DNA of 25,183 nucleotides from VAXT01 sp964591295. GTDB lineage: Bacteria; Actinomycetota; Thermoleophilia; Gaiellales; Gaiellaceae. The DNA lies in the NCBI GenBank assembly GCA_964591295.1, contig CAZQAG010000030.1, positions 1 through 25,183 of the forward strand, read 5' to 3'. This document shows positions 7,502-13,955 of this stretch, in pieces; the first letter of the stretch is position 1; each line of letters begins with the position of its first letter. The position numbers and the translations under genes were made by a program. Under the pieces are notes generated by a model. That model had not been told where the DNA came from. It saw only the letters and a list, made by a program, of their open reading frames with translations, and made no database searches.

Positions 7502-9616
7502 TCATTTCGCCCTTTCCGACTCGTAGGAGATGGACGGGATCCGGAGCGCCACGAACCGCGCGTCCGGCGAGCCCTCGGCGACGTAGTCGGCCCGGTCAGT
7601 GGTGATGCGGAGCACCGGCACCGGGTAGCCCCGGGCCGGGATCCGAACGCTGCGCTGCTCGCCCGGCCGCAACGAGATGGTGCGCTCGGCGGAGCCGCTC
7701 AGCTCGAACTTCACCTGTCTCGCCGCGAGGCCGCGAGGGAGCGCGAGAACGATCCGGTACTGCCCCTTTGCCGATCGGCTCCGCGTCCAGACCCGGTAGC
7801 GGACGACCGAGGCCGCCCAGCGATCGAAGAAGAGGCCAGTCGCCAGTGAGCGGACATGGGGAGCCGCCGGGATCCGGTAGGCCGTGAGCCCGTCACGAGG
7901 ACGCGCGACGACCCGGCTGCCCTCGATCTCGAGCGCCGTCGACACGTCGTTGACGACGAGGATGCCGGCGTCCAGCGGGCGCCCGTCGACGAGGAAGCGG
8001 CCGTTCCGTTCGATCCGGCCTGCCGACGAGGCGTAACCGTCGTAGCTGCCGAGACCCAGCTGGATCGCGTGCCGGAAGTCGCGGTTCCAGGCCTCGAGCA
8101 TCCAGCCGTAGTGGGCCGAGCCCCCGGGTAGCTGCAGGTAGTCCGCGGGGCCGAGACCGCTGCGGTCGAGCCAGTCCGGCGGGTCGCCGCCGCGCTGGAG
8201 CAAGGTGCCGCGCGTCATGGCGTGGTCTCCGGCATAGGCCGGGATCCCGCTCAGCAGGAGGACGGCGATCGTCGCCAAGCCAACCGCAGCGGGAGCGAAC
8301 CTGCGGCGAAGGGGAAGCAGCGCCAGAGCGATCCCGCCGAAGAACGGGATCGCGGCGAAGAAGGTTGCCGCATTGGCGTGCCCGAACCACGTGGCGGTCT
8401 GCGCGTAGGTGGACAACGTGGGCGTGTCGAAGGTGAAGGTCGTTCCAGCCCGTTCGGGGAACGGCATCAACCAGGCCGTGGCGGACCCGACGAGCGCGAG
8501 CGCAACGTAGGCACGCAGCCAGGGCGCCCCGCGCTCCACGTAGGCGAAGAACGCGATCGCCGCGAGTGGGACGAGGTAGATCTCGTAGCGCTCGATCGCC
8601 CGGCCGGCCTCGCCGGCGGCGATCATGCCGACTTCGAGCAGGACGAGCACGACCGACGAAACCGCCAGCGCCGCAAAACCGGCCTCGGCCCTCGCGCGCG
8701 GTCGCGCGGCGAGCACAGCCAGCCCGAGCAGAGCGCCGGGCACGACGAGCCAGCCGGCGGCGAACGGCAGCAGCGCGGCGGCGAACCCGCTCCAGGCCAG
8801 GACCGTTCGCGGGTCGTAGTGGAGCACCGTGGCGCCGGCGTACGTGCCGAGGACCGCACCGCCGGTCAGGAGAGGGACGGCTACGAATGCCGAGATCACC
8901 CCGAGCGACAGGGCGTGCCGACGGACGACGGAGCGCAGGGTCTCGCCGCACAGGCGACCCGCGAGCGGCGCCGCGATCAGGTAGACGAGCGGCACGACGA
9001 CGAACTGGAGCCGCGTAAGGACTGCCGCGATCGAGACCGCGATTACCGCGACCTCCATCCTGCGCGAAGGACGGTCGATCGCCTTCAGCATCGTGGCGAG
9101 GGCGAGCAGGAACACCGGGTACGCCAGCGCCTCGGACATGAGATAGGGGCCGTAGAGCATCGACGGGCCGGCGACGGCGGCGGCGGCGGCGAGCAGGGCA
9201 AACGACGGCCGCATGAGCCGGCGCGCGACGGAGTAGGCGGGAAACACCGCCGCAGCCATGACCGCGACGTTGAGCGCCTTGACGACCGCATACGCCGTCG
9301 CCGTCGAATCGATGAGCCAGGCCGGCACCTGCAGGAAGATCGCGAGCGGCGCCGGAAAGAGCACGGTCTCGCCGCGAATCGTGAAGCCGTTTCCCGAGGC
9401 GAGGCTCTCCGCGAGCTTGGAGTACAGGAGCTCGTCCCCGAACACCGCGGGAGTCACGTGTGCGCGCGACTGAAGCCAGTGGTAGGCGAAGGCGACCAGG
9501 TAGACGAGTGCGAGCACGAGCCGCGGCTGCGAGAATCGACGCGCGCGCGGGACAATCGTCAGGTCCGGGCCCGCCGCGGGCTCAGCCGTGGCGCGCTCTC
9601 GAAGAGCCGAGCTCAC
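7502..9616 (-). CDS. GT-C-type polytopic membrane glycosyltransferase, second copy
   Basis: A 704-residue protein with about a dozen hydrophobic segments followed by a soluble C-terminal region of about 200 residues predicted outside the membrane. The first extracytoplasmic loop carries FGDELLYSKLAESLA, the acidic Asp-Glu pair typical of ArnT/RgtA/PMT-like GT-C enzymes that use lipid-linked sugars. ERYEIYLVPLAAIAFFAY in a later helix and WNRDFRHAIQLG in the C-terminal part also match its neighbour. It overlaps the upstream paralogue by 4 nt (GTGA, GTG start at 9616), so the two are made together. Proximity to the pilins suggests sugar transfer to pilin or another surface partner, but substrate and acceptor cannot be read from sequence. 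An oligosaccharyltransferase role is an alternative. Confidence 0.82.
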   Translation of the reverse strand: MSSALRERATAEPAAGPDLTIVPRARRFSQPRLVLALVYLVAFAYHWLQSRAHVTPAVFGDELLYSKLAESLASGNGFTIRGETVLFPAPLAIFLQVPAWLIDSTATAYAVVKALNVAVMAAAVFPAYSVARRLMRPSFALLAAAAAVAGPSMLYGPYLMSEALAYPVFLLALATMLKAIDRPSRRMEVAVIAVSIAAVLTRLQFVVVPLVYLIAAPLAGRLCGETLRSVVRRHALSLGVISAFVAVPLLTGGAVLGTYAGATVLHYDPRTVLAWSGFAAALLPFAAGWLVVPGALLGLAVLAARPRARAEAGFAALAVSSVVLVLLEVGMIAAGEAGRAIERYEIYLVPLAAIAFFAYVERGAPWLRAYVALALVGSATAWLMPFPERAGTTFTFDTPTLSTYAQTATWFGHANAATFFAAIPFFGGIALALLPLRRRFAPAAVGLATIAVLLLSGIPAYAGDHAMTRGTLLQRGGDPPDWLDRSGLGPADYLQLPGGSAHYGWMLEAWNRDFRHAIQLGLGSYDGYASSAGRIERNGRFLVDGRPLDAGILVVNDVSTALEIEGSRVVARPRDGLTAYRIPAAPHVRSLATGLFFDRWAASVVRYRVWTRSRSAKGQYRIVLALPRGLAARQVKFELSGSAERTISLRPGEQRSVRIPARGYPVPVLRITTDRADYVAEGSPDARFVALRIPSISYESERAK

Positions 9617-11718
9617 GCCGACTGGCCTGGAGCGCTCGGCCGTGCCGGTTGCTGCTCAGGCAGAGCCGAGCAACCGGAGCGCCCGGGAAGGAAGCGCGGG
9701 ACCCCGGCCTTCACGCTGACGGGGCGCTCGCCGACAAAGCCGCGCATCTTCGACTGAAACCCGGTCACCCAGGGGCCATCCGAGCAGACGGGCAGACGGA
9801 CGGTCGTCGACCCTCCGGCCGCAACCCGGGCGTGGACCAGGCGACCGCCCGGTAGATGGAAGTTGACGGTGGTGGCTCCAAGCGGCGCGGGCGACTCGAG
9901 ATCGAGGACGAGGGTGCCCTCGAGGTGGTCGCTGCCCGGACGGGGCCAGAGGTTGATCGTCCCGCGGTCGCCCATCCAGCCGTCGTCGTAACGGGCGAGG
10001 AAATAGAGCGCGAGGCGAGGCCGGCCGACGGGGCGATAGAGGGTGTAACCCGGCGCGGAGGCGACCTTCTCTGCCCCCGAGAACACGGTCGTGACCGCAT
10101 GCTCATCCACGAGCAGGGCGCTCGTCAGGGGGCGATCCCCGACCATGAGCGAGCCGTCGTCGGCGATCTGGACGCGGTCGGCGCGGAACGGATCGATCTC
10201 AGGTGCGCCGGGCATCAGCAGCAGCTCCTTCACCGACCGGTTCCAGAAGAGCTGCTGGTACGCGCCGCCTCGGACTCCGGCGATGTTGCGCAGAAGCGCG
10301 ACGTCACCCACGTTTGCGTGATCGACCCACGAGGGGTCGGCGGGCAGGAAGGCGTGCCGCACCGAGCGGGCGTTCTCCTGGTCGAAGATGACGCCGGCCG
10401 CGGCGAATCCCCCGGAGAGCAGGACGGCGAGCGCAATTCCGGCCGGCGTCGCGATGCGTGTGCGAACCGAGCATGCGACGAGCACGACGAGGGCAACGGT
10501 GCCCGCCAACGCTACGGCGATCGAGCCGTTGCCGGGCGTGCCGAGCCACTGTTCGATCCGGAACACACCGTAGAGGAGAGCCGAATGGGCCTTCTCGTCC
10601 GCGGCGGCGTACCCGGCGAGCGGCACTGCGGACGCCACGGTGACCACGCCGGCAGCGATGAGCGCGTGATAAATGCGCCACGGCCAGCCCCGAGAGGCGT
10701 AGAGCCCGAAGCAGAGAGCCGACAGAGGGACGACGTAGAAGACGTAGCGCTCCTGGGCCTGCTCGAGAGCCCCGAAGAGCCCGGCCTCGACGAGCAGAAA
10801 CGCCGCCACGAGCAGCGTCATCGCTCCGAACGCGAGCTCCCCCCGCGTGCGTGGGCGCGCGAGCAGGAGCACGAGCCCGAGGATCGCTCCTGGAACGAGG
10901 ACGAATCCCGAGGCGTAGAGCAGGACGAAAAGGTTCATCCCCGTGCCCTTCAGGAGGGCCAGCGGGTCGAGCCCGACGTGGATGACGCCCTGGTAGTAGG
11001 CGAGGACCCGGGAAGGGCCGACCGCGAGCGCCACGATCAGGGGCGCCGCGAAGAGTGCAAGCGGCAAGGCCTGTTCCCTGAGCGCCGAGCGCATCCGCCG
11101 CTCGCGCAGGCCGACGAGGAGGATGGCTCCGAGGAAGCAGGCGGGCAGGACGACGAACTGGATGCGCGCGAACGCGGCGAGCCCGGCGAAAGCAACGAAC
11201 GCCAGCTGCGAGCGCTTGGAGGGCCGCTCGAGCGCTGCGACCGCGGCAGCAACAGAGGCCAGGGCAAGCGGGTAGGCGAACGGCTCCGCGACGATCCACG
11301 AGGAGTAGATGAGATCCGGAAGCGCGAGTGAGAGCGCAGCGATCCCTAGCGCAACGCCGGTCTTCAGCCCAAGCCGTCTCGCCAGCCAGTACACCGGGAC
11401 GGCCGCGAGCGACATGGCGAGCGCACCGATCATCTGCGCGAGGTGATACGCAGTGCCCACATCACCCACGAGCCACGCCGGCGCGGTGAGCAGCGGCTCG
11501 AGCAGGGCCGGGAAATTGGCCGCCTGACCGCGGACGAGAGGGCGGCCGCTCTCGGCGAGCGAACGGCCGAGGGACGAGTAGAGGTACTCGTCGCCGAAGT
11601 AGACGGGCGTCGAGCGCAGCCAGGCGAGCACCGCGCGCACGGCAAAGCTGAGCCCGACTATGCCGGCGAGGAGGCGGGCAGCGTTGAGACCGCTGCGCTC
11701 GATTACCGCCGCAGGCAT
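9613..11718 (-). CDS. GT-C-type polytopic membrane glycosyltransferase, first copy
   Basis: A 701-residue multi-spanning protein paralogous to the next gene. It has the same first-loop acidic motif (VYFGDEYLYSSLGRSLAES), the same RYVFYVVPLSALCFGLYA helix, the same ordering of hydrophobic segments, and a C-terminal extracytoplasmic part with FWNRSVKELLLMPG. The fold belongs to the GT-C superfamily of undecaprenyl- or polyprenyl-phosphate-sugar-dependent transferases. The reading frame is open further upstream but runs through the repeat element there, so the start must be internal. ATG at 11718 is chosen because hydrophobic coding begins there, although it lacks a clear Shine-Dalgarno. A GTG at 11757 coincides with the expected transcription start and could serve as a leaderless start. 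Its location just downstream of the pilins suggests pilin or pilus glycosylation, which is inference. Confidence 0.82.
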   Translation of the reverse strand: MPAAVIERSGLNAARLLAGIVGLSFAVRAVLAWLRSTPVYFGDEYLYSSLGRSLAESGRPLVRGQAANFPALLEPLLTAPAWLVGDVGTAYHLAQMIGALAMSLAAVPVYWLARRLGLKTGVALGIAALSLALPDLIYSSWIVAEPFAYPLALASVAAAVAALERPSKRSQLAFVAFAGLAAFARIQFVVLPACFLGAILLVGLRERRMRSALREQALPLALFAAPLIVALAVGPSRVLAYYQGVIHVGLDPLALLKGTGMNLFVLLYASGFVLVPGAILGLVLLLARPRTRGELAFGAMTLLVAAFLLVEAGLFGALEQAQERYVFYVVPLSALCFGLYASRGWPWRIYHALIAAGVVTVASAVPLAGYAAADEKAHSALLYGVFRIEQWLGTPGNGSIAVALAGTVALVVLVACSVRTRIATPAGIALAVLLSGGFAAAGVIFDQENARSVRHAFLPADPSWVDHANVGDVALLRNIAGVRGGAYQQLFWNRSVKELLLMPGAPEIDPFRADRVQIADDGSLMVGDRPLTSALLVDEHAVTTVFSGAEKVASAPGYTLYRPVGRPRLALYFLARYDDGWMGDRGTINLWPRPGSDHLEGTLVLDLESPAPLGATTVNFHLPGGRLVHARVAAGGSTTVRLPVCSDGPWVTGFQSKMRGFVGERPVSVKAGVPRFLPGRSGCSALPEQQPARPSAPGQSA

Positions 11719-11764
11719 CGTCAGACCAGATCGAGTGGAACGGACCGCAACATCCACAATGGCT

Positions 11765-11792
11765 CTATCGGCGGTGGATCGACGGGTCTTTA
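11765..11792 (-). promoter_or_regulatory. Sigma-28/WhiG-type promoter of the glycosyltransferase pair
   Basis: TAAA (11792-11789), 16 nt, then GCCGATAG (11772-11765) on the minus strand. This is the best match to the TAAA-N15/16-GCCGATAA consensus in the window. The expected start site is near 11758, one nucleotide before an in-frame GTG at 11757 and about 40 nt before the ATG at 11718. The 114-bp repeat element lies just upstream. Confidence 0.8.
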
Positions 11793-11831
11793 CCAGGCGC
11801 CCCCGTCGCGCGGCAACGTGCCAGGAACAAG

Positions 11832-11945
11832 AGGTCGACCATGACATGGGCGTGCCGGTCGGGGCGCCGTTCCTCGGCAGGCGTGCTTTTAGTCGCGGAA
11901 AGTGCGAAGCACTTTGCGCGAGTCCCGGGCCCGTGGCCCGGGACC
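11832..11945 (-). repeat. 114-bp direct repeat with two hairpins, copy 1
   Basis: Aligns without gaps to 18338-18451 at about 86% identity (16 mismatches by eye). The last 57 bp differ at only one position, in a hairpin loop. It contains hairpin A (11893-11921: 5-bp TCGCG/CGCGA and 7-bp AAAGTGC/GCACTTT stems around a G-G mismatch, 3-nt loop) and hairpin B (11922-11944: 10-bp perfect GTCCCGGGCC/GGCCCGGGAC stem, loop CGT). The other half begins with the palindrome GGTCGACC. It sits between the pilA1 terminator and the glycosyltransferase promoter. Strand is given as that of the surrounding transcripts; the hairpins themselves do not show an orientation. Confidence 0.8.
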
Positions 11946-11950
11946 AACGC

Positions 11951-11978
11951 AGAAGAGGGCGCCGGAGCGCCCTCTTCT
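11951..11978 (-). terminator. Strong hairpin terminator after pilA1
   Basis: A perfect 12-bp stem (AGAAGAGGGCGC with GCGCCCTCTTCT) closed by a 4-nt loop lies 21 nt downstream of the pilA1 stop codon. There is no clear U-tract, so it would be a T-less terminator or a 3'-end stabiliser of the abundant pilin mRNA. The repeat element follows within 6 nt. Confidence 0.75.
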
Positions 11979-11999
11979 GTTGCTGATGACGTCGTCCGC

Positions 12000-12389
12000 T
12001 TACGGGCAGGCGCCGGTCAGAATGTCCGCACCTGGGCCGGCCTTCTTCCACGTCTCGGCGCCCACTGTGCTCTGGATGCAGTAGGTCGTCGAGGACACGG
12101 ACTGGACGACGATGTTCTTGACGCCCTGGTCGTAGGTCGTCTGCAGGTACGAGAGCGTCGCGCCGGCATACGTGTTGTTGTCGGCGTAGTACGCCTCGAC
12201 TGCCGGGATCGACGCGCGCACGTTGGCCTGAGCGGCCGACTTGTTCGCACGATCACGGAACTTGAGGTACGACGGGATTGCGATGGCGAGCAGGATCCCG
12301 ATGATGATGATCACGACGAGGAGCTCGATCAGGGTGAAACCACCCTCGTTCTTGCTCCGGTCGATCCTTGCACTGAGCCTTGAAAGCAT
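12000..12389 (-). CDS. pilA: Major type IV pilin, copy 1
   Basis: A 129-residue prepilin. A 17-residue basic leader ends in EGG, and cleavage before Phe18 by PilD would give a 112-residue mature subunit starting FTLIELLVVI with the conserved Glu5. The hydrophobic N-terminal helix runs on as IIIIGILLAIAIPSYLKF. Two cysteines (in TTYCIQ and TGACP) would close the C-terminal D-loop. The start at 12389 is fixed by a GAAGGAG Shine-Dalgarno 8 nt upstream; the frame is open further up but has no prepilin logic there. It differs from its tandem copy at about six residues, mostly in the leader and C-terminal half. Its own promoter-like sequence and a downstream terminator make it a monocistronic unit. 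Confidence 0.96.
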   Translation of the reverse strand: MLSRLSARIDRSKNEGGFTLIELLVVIIIIGILLAIAIPSYLKFRDRANKSAAQANVRASIPAVEAYYADNNTYAGATLSYLQTTYDQGVKNIVVQSVSSTTYCIQSTVGAETWKKAGPGADILTGACP

Positions 12390-12429
12390 TCTGTGTACTC
12401 CTTCTCTCGAGAGTTCGGTGGCAAGGGAT

Positions 12430-12456
12430 GCATCGACCAACGGGTCCCCGCCTTAA
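12430..12456 (-). promoter_or_regulatory. Candidate sigma-28-like promoter of pilA1
   Basis: TTAA (12456-12453), 15 nt, then GTCGATGC (12437-12430) on the minus strand. The box differs from the pilC one (GCCGATGC) at one base. It follows the pilA2 terminator and would give a leader of about 35 nt carrying the GAAGGAG ribosome-binding site. The match is weaker than at pilT or pilD. Confidence 0.45.
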
Positions 12457-12468
12457 CCCCAAAATGGG

Positions 12469-12495
12469 GGAAGGGGCACTTTCGCGCCCCCTTCC
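12469..12495 (-). terminator. Intrinsic terminator after pilA2
   Basis: On the minus strand GGAAGGGG pairs with CCCCTTCC, extended by CGC/GTG (one G-U pair) past a single bulged G, closed by a GAAA tetraloop. It is followed by CCCATTTTGGGG, a short T-run that itself lies in a small CCCC/GGGG palindrome. It lies 24 nt after the pilA2 stop and separates the two pilin genes. Confidence 0.75.
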
Positions 12496-12519
12496 TGTAC
12501 TACAACTGGATCGTGTCGT

Positions 12520-12909
12520 TTACGGGCAGGCGCCGGTCAGAATGTCGGCACCTGGACCGGACTTCTTCCAGGTCTCCGCACCGACGGTCGACTGGATGCA
12601 GTACGTCGTCGACGACACGGACTGGATGACGATGTTCTTGACACCGGCGTCGTAGGTCGTCTGCAGGAACGAGAGCGTCGCGCCGGCATACGTGTTGTTG
12701 TCGGCGTAGTACGCCTCGACTGCCGGGATCGACGCGCGCACGTTGGCCTGAGCGGCCGACTTGTTCGCACGATCACGGAACTTGAGATACGACGGAATCG
12801 CAATGGCGAGCAGGATTCCGATGATGATGATCACGACCAGGAGCTCGATCAGGGTGAAACCACCCTCGCTCTTGCTCCGGTGGATCCTTGCACTGAGCCT
12901 TGAAAGCAT
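12520..12909 (-). CDS. pilA: Major type IV pilin, copy 2
   Basis: A 129-residue prepilin nearly identical to the gene 520 nt downstream. It has the same 17-residue leader ending EGG, FTLIELL N-terminus with Glu5, 112-residue mature length and two C-terminal cysteines. Differences by eye are D10H, N14S and four conservative or small changes in the mature protein. The DNA is about 93% identical, with a fully identical 118-bp block in the middle. GAAGGAG lies 8 nt before the ATG at 12909 in the same context as in copy 1. A GCCGATAG box lies upstream and a terminator follows, so it is probably a separate transcript. It is transcribed first. Which copy is dominant cannot be decided from sequence. 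Confidence 0.96.
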   Translation of the reverse strand: MLSRLSARIHRSKSEGGFTLIELLVVIIIIGILLAIAIPSYLKFRDRANKSAAQANVRASIPAVEAYYADNNTYAGATLSFLQTTYDAGVKNIVIQSVSSTTYCIQSTVGAETWKKSGPGADILTGACP

Positions 12910-13115
12910 TCTTTGTACTCCTTCTCTCGAGAAAGGGTCGATAGCTCTTCCTCCACCTATCGGCTGCCCTGCGTCACCCAGCACCCCCTTTCGAGGGGGA
13001 TGGGATCACCCGCCGCTCACTCACTCGCCGAACCGCCTGTCACGGCGTTCAGCTGCGTCGTCTCAGGCGGACACGTCTGGTGCCTGGCACCGGACATGGC
13101 TCGGATGGCTGGGGC
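12910..13115. other. Intergenic region upstream of pilA2
   Basis: A 206-nt gap. It holds the GCCGATAG box and pilA2 leader. A small CCCCC/GGGGG hairpin (about 12984-13000) and a short GGTGCC/GGCACC inverted repeat (13079-13091) just after the 96-residue gene may end the upstream transcript. I see no coding region. Confidence 0.5.
12957..12984 (-). promoter_or_regulatory. Candidate promoter of pilA2 (GCCGATAG box, poor -35)
   Basis: GCCGATAG (12964-12957) lies 47 nt before the pilA2 ATG, giving a leader of about 40 nt with the ribosome-binding site. At the 16-nt spacing the upstream tetramer is GTGC (12984-12981) rather than TCAA/TAAA. Either the -35 contact is weak and an activator helps, or this is a chance match. 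Confidence 0.5.
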
Positions 13116-13406
13116 TTAGGTGATCTCGCAGCCGAGGTACTCGAGCGCGAGCGTCGTCTCGTCGATGAACGCGCTCGCCTCGTTCCGGGTGCCGAAGACG
13201 TACGGCCCCGGGCGCACCGGCTCGACTCTCATCGTGCCGACGGGATAGACGTCGCTCTCGACGATGAATTGATTGCCCAGCGCGAGGCGCCTGAGCGTTG
13301 CGACCTGGCGGCCGTCCTTGCGAGCCGTCCTGGTGAAGTCGTCGTCGACTGCGCGGGATCCGCCGGGGGCTGCAGACGGGTCTGGCTGGGGCTCTGCGTC
13401 AGGCAT
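13116..13406 (-). CDS. Small conserved-looking protein of unknown function in the MshEN-protein operon
   Basis: A 96-residue soluble acidic protein, family not recognised. The first 20 residues are Pro/Asp/Ser-rich and probably disordered. The rest alternates strands and helices (VATLRRLALGNQFIVESDVY, PYVFGTRNEASAFIDETTLALEYLGCEI). The last segment, a strand followed by a Thr-x-x-Glu-Ala helix, loosely resembles the C-terminal region of the MshEN-domain protein two genes upstream (VGTFTTAIEASARAQELV). No signal peptide or membrane segment is visible. The ATG at 13406 lies 3 nt after the stop of the thioredoxin-like gene, so the three genes form one unit. Being between the motor genes and pilins, it could be a pilus regulator, but that is only context. 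Confidence 0.72.
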   Translation of the reverse strand: MPDAEPQPDPSAAPGGSRAVDDDFTRTARKDGRQVATLRRLALGNQFIVESDVYPVGTMRVEPVRPGPYVFGTRNEASAFIDETTLALEYLGCEIT

Positions 13407-13409
13407 TGC

Positions 13410-13955
13410 TCACAGGCCCGCATTCCGTGCCGCCTGGAAGACAGTCTGCTGGTCGGAGAAGCCGGAGAACTGGATGACGAGCTCGCTGGGCCGGCGGAAG
13501 ATCAGTACGGCAGGATCCTCAAGGACTCCGAGGAGCTTGGTGAGGGGCCTTGCCTCGCGCTCCTTCGATACGTCGAGCGCAACGAAACCGACGCCCGCGG
13601 AGGCGGCCCCGGCTCGCGCCTCGAGCATCGCCATGCCGTCCAGCTCCACATTCGGGACATAGAGAGAGACGACGACGACCCGGTGCTGGGAGAGCGCTGC
13701 GGCCAGAGCGATCGGCAGGCCGTTCTTCGCAGCGGCCGGCTTGGGCGCGGCAGGCTTGCGAGCCGCCGGCTTCTTCACGGCTTTCTTGCCGGCCTTCCCG
13801 TTCGTGCGCTGCGAGAGCGGAATGACGGTGTTAGGAGTGACGGCGGCGCTTGACGATGCCTGGCCCCGGCTCAACAGGAAGAACCCTGCCGCCAGTGCGA
13901 GGACGGCCAGGCCGGCGGCGAGGCCCATGACGCGAAGACGTGGTGTTGAGCTCAT
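13410..13955 (-). CDS. Membrane-anchored thioredoxin-fold-like protein lacking cysteines
   Basis: A 181-residue bitopic protein. A basic start and one transmembrane helix (about residues 10-29, MGLAAGLAVLALAAGFFLL) are followed by a Lys/Ala/Pro repeat linker (residues 54-78) and a domain with the alternating pattern of a thioredoxin fold (HRVVVVSLYVPNVEL, VGFVALDVSKE, PAVLIFRRPSELVIQFSGF). The CxxC motif is absent, with PNVE at that place, so a redox role is unlikely and a binding or structural role more plausible. The ATG overlaps the stop of the MshEN-domain gene by 4 nt (ATGA). The Lys-rich linker could cross or bind anionic cell-wall polymers. The fold call is from pattern only; the function is unknown. 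Confidence 0.72.
   Translation of the reverse strand: MSSTPRLRVMGLAAGLAVLALAAGFFLLSRGQASSSAAVTPNTVIPLSQRTNGKAGKKAVKKPAARKPAAPKPAAAKNGLPIALAAALSQHRVVVVSLYVPNVELDGMAMLEARAGAASAGVGFVALDVSKEREARPLTKLLGVLEDPAVLIFRRPSELVIQFSGFSDQQTVFQAARNAGL

Larger units (their letters stand above)
11719..11999. other. Intergenic region between pilA1 and the glycosyltransferase pair
   Basis: This 281-nt gap contains, in transcription order, the pilA1 terminator hairpin, repeat copy 1 with its two hairpins, the sigma-28-like promoter and a leader of about 40 nt. No small coding region with convincing start and codon bias is visible on either strand. Confidence 0.7.
12000..12933 (-). repeat. Tandem pilin duplication (520-nt offset)
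   Basis: Positions 12000-12413 and 12520-12933 are direct copies covering the whole coding sequence, the Shine-Dalgarno and a shared CTCGAGAG palindrome just upstream. About 27 differences occur over the 390-nt coding part. None fall between 12149 and 12266 (and the corresponding 12669-12786), while differences cluster at the 3' end of the genes. Confidence 0.9.

Noticed and set aside
11832..11945. Possible c-di-GMP-I (GEMM) riboswitch in the repeat element, because copy 2 contains ACGCAAGCCACGGG on the minus strand and c-di-GMP often controls pili
   Set aside because: The CGCAA part is not conserved in copy 1 (CGCCT), the GNRA-loop P2 helix and the GGUAGCC-type 3' motif are missing, and the conserved half of the repeat is simple hairpins.
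11719..12051. N-terminal extension of the first glycosyltransferase reading frame up to 12051
   Set aside because: The extension passes through the promoter, the repeat hairpins and the pilA1 terminator. The matching repeat near pilD also yields a spurious extension, showing it is non-coding.
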